From the NCBI GenBank assembly GCA_945788155.1, contig CALZKX010000352.1, positions 1 to 7,737 on the forward strand: a stretch of 7,737 nucleotides of DNA, in the 5' to 3' direction. The translations under genes and the position numbers were made by a program. The notes under the pieces are model-generated. The model did not search any database and was not told the origin of the DNA. It saw only the letters and a program-made list of their open reading frames with translations. The stretch comes from an uncultured Flavobacteriaceae bacterium (lineage in GTDB: Bacteria > Bacteroidota > Bacteroidia > Flavobacteriales > Flavobacteriaceae). Shown here piece by piece: positions 6,535 to 7,737 of this stretch (positions within the stretch are counted from its first letter, which is position 1; each line of letters begins with the position of its first letter).

Positions 6535-7021
6535 CATAGAAAAATTAATAGCAAAGTACGAAAACGGAGAAACTACTTTAAAAGAAGAGCAACAGTTAAA
6601 AAACTATTTTTCGCAAGAAACTGTTCCGCCTCACTTAGAAGTTTACAAATCAATGTTTCAGTATTTTTTGTACACCCACGAAGAACAGTTTACTAAAGAC
6701 GTTCCATTAAAATCTAAGAAAACATATAGTTTGTACCAATGGATTTCAGTCGCAGCAGTTGCAGTTATTATGTTGGGAATTTTTACCCAGATTGATTTTA
6801 AATCTCAATCTAGAACCTTAGCAGATTTAACTCCGCAAGAACGAGTTGAATATGAAGAAGCTAAAGAAGTATTTACTCTAGTATCTTCAAAGCTAAACCA
6901 AGGATCGGAAAATTTGATGGCACTTAATATGGTGTCCGCAAACTTCGATAAAGGCGCAGATAATATTGCGTATCTTGGCGAATTTTCAAAAAAAACAAAT
7001 AAATTTTTAAAAACAAATTAG
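6521..7021 (+). CDS. Single-pass membrane protein, probable anti-sigma factor
   Basis: This 166-residue protein overlaps the sigma gene by 14 bases. Residues 1-70 are charged and should be cytoplasmic; IEKLIAKYENGETTLKEEQ at 6-24 resembles the N-terminal helix of short Bacteroidota anti-sigma-like proteins. One transmembrane helix lies at about 71-88 (LYQWISVAAVAVIMLGIF). The C-terminal part of about 77 residues would be periplasmic, opening with a TLADLTPQERVEYEEAKEVF helix. This topology and gene order fit an anti-sigma factor that holds the sigma factor at the membrane until an envelope signal arrives. There is no cysteine in the protein, so it is not a zinc-binding (ZAS) anti-sigma, and no FecR-type sensor domain is seen. 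Function is inferred from context and topology; direct sequence evidence is weak. Confidence 0.75.
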   Translation: MVLNSIEKLIAKYENGETTLKEEQQLKNYFSQETVPPHLEVYKSMFQYFLYTHEEQFTKDVPLKSKKTYSLYQWISVAAVAVIMLGIFTQIDFKSQSRTLADLTPQERVEYEEAKEVFTLVSSKLNQGSENLMALNMVSANFDKGADNIAYLGEFSKKTNKFLKTN

Positions 7022-7044
7022 TAGAATAATAAAAACAAGTAAAC

Positions 7045-7671
7045 ATGAAAGATTTAATAAATTTTCACAAATTCTTAATCAATAAGAGTGTGATGAGTAA
7101 AAAACTAGTATTGATATTGGCAGTTATAGCAACACCTTTAATGTCTTTTGCACAAGGAGGGTTATTCGATAAGTACGAAGACATGGATGGTGTAACTTCT
7201 GGTGTCATCAATCAAAAAATGTTCTCGATGCTGGCATCATTTGATATCGATACAGATGATCCTGAAGCTGCGGCTTTTTTAGATATGGCAAAGAAAATTA
7301 AAAGCGTAAAATTGTTAACTACAGGAGATAAGGCTATCTCAGCAAGAATGGCAGCAGATGTTAACAAATATATTGGTAGCTCAAAGCTAGAAGAACTAAT
7401 GCGTTTTAAGGATGGCGAGCAAACAGTGAAGTTTTATGTTAGGGAAGGATCTAACGAAAACCATGTAAAAGAACTATTAATGTTTGTAAATGGCTTAAAA
7501 GAACTTACTAACGGAGAAAAAATTACTATCAATGGAAAAGATCGTGAAATTGAAACTGTTATAGTATCCATATTAGGAGATATAGATTTAAGGGAAATCT
7601 CTAAAATTACAAGTAAAATGAACATCCCTGGAGGTGAGCATTTAAAGAAAGCTGGCGATAAAAAGAACTAG
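7045..7671 (+). CDS. Exported DUF4252-like protein
   Basis: This protein of 208 residues (192 from the inner start) resembles the Bacteroidota DUF4252 family of small exported proteins, often found beside ECF sigma/anti-sigma pairs; their biochemical role is unknown. A Sec signal peptide runs from Met17 to Ala36 (hydrophobic core LVLILAVIATPLM, then SFA before Gln37). The mature part opens with LFDKYEDMDGVTSGVI at 40-55, the usual N-terminal signature, and goes on to alternating helix and strand segments such as TVKFYVREG (127-135) and TVIVSILGDIDL (171-182). The ATG at 7093 gives a standard signal peptide. The ATG at 7045 adds 16 residues before it, unusually long for an n-region, so 7093 is the preferred start. 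No cysteine follows the signal, so it should be soluble in the periplasm or secreted, not a lipoprotein. Only 23 bases separate the outer ATG from the anti-sigma gene. Confidence 0.8.
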   Translation: MKDLINFHKFLINKSVMSKKLVLILAVIATPLMSFAQGGLFDKYEDMDGVTSGVINQKMFSMLASFDIDTDDPEAAAFLDMAKKIKSVKLLTTGDKAISARMAADVNKYIGSSKLEELMRFKDGEQTVKFYVREGSNENHVKELLMFVNGLKELTNGEKITINGKDREIETVIVSILGDIDLREISKITSKMNIPGGEHLKKAGDKKN

Positions 7672-7695
7672 AATATAAAAGCAATCATTATCATC

Positions 7696-7737
7696 ATGAA
7701 AACATCAATCAAAAATATTGTGGCGTCACTTCTTATA
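7696..7737 (+). CDS. Start of a further exported protein gene (partial, cut by window edge)
   Basis: An ATG at 7696 opens a frame that stays open to the window edge for 14 codons (MKTSIKNIVASLLI). The lysines followed by a hydrophobic run look like the start of a signal peptide. It lies 24 bases after the DUF4252-like gene on the same strand and so probably belongs to the same operon. In related loci a second DUF4252-type gene is often next, but too little is visible here to say. Confidence 0.55.
   Translation, partial: MKTSIKNIVASLLI

Noticed and set aside
7434..7625. Minus-strand 63-codon open frame inside the DUF4252-like gene
   Set aside because: It is antisense to a conserved-looking exported protein, with no promoter or family resemblance; explained as a shadow frame.

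Overview
The window looks like chromosomal DNA from a marine-type member of the Flavobacteriaceae (phylum Bacteroidota). The DNA is AT-rich, Shine-Dalgarno signals are essentially absent, one promoter -7 box matches the Bacteroidota TAnnTTTG consensus, and the exported proteins are lipoproteins or TonB-dependent receptors of the usual flavobacterial kind. No rRNA, tRNA, mobile element, CRISPR array or broken gene was seen.

The left half (about 1-4320) is a vitamin B12 uptake locus built around a divergent control region. On the minus strand lie a BtuF-like substrate-binding lipoprotein (879-2024) and, abutting it with no spacer, a BtuC/FecCD-type permease (1-878) cut by the window edge. On the plus strand a well-preserved cobalamin riboswitch (about 2108-2349) precedes a 642-residue TonB-dependent receptor of the BtuB type (2391-4319). 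Together these would carry corrinoid across the outer membrane (BtuB with TonB), bind it at the periplasmic face (BtuF) and pass it through the inner membrane (BtuC). The ATPase is not in view and may lie beyond the left edge. The riboswitch lies on the plus strand only, so as seen here it controls only the receptor.

The receptor converges on a minus-strand S41-family (C-terminal processing type) serine protease lipoprotein (4354-5814) with an intact Ser337/Lys362 dyad. A small terminator-like structure lies between the two stop codons.

The right part (5815-7737) begins with a spacer that carries a convincing ECF-type promoter (TGTAAC, 16 nt, CGTC). It leads into a rightward operon: an ECF sigma factor (6025-6534); an overlapping single-pass membrane protein placed as its anti-sigma factor (6521-7021); an exported protein that looks like a DUF4252 member (7045 or 7093 to 7671); and the first 14 codons of another gene (7696 to the edge). 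The simplest reading is a self-activating sigma/anti-sigma circuit driving small secreted proteins. The divergent periplasmic protease may or may not be linked to it.

The points most worth a second look are the ECF autoregulatory promoter, the cysteine-free anti-sigma candidate, the one-sided riboswitch control of the B12 locus, a candidate kissing loop and tandem hairpins in the riboswitch, and the forced TTG starts of both transporter genes.
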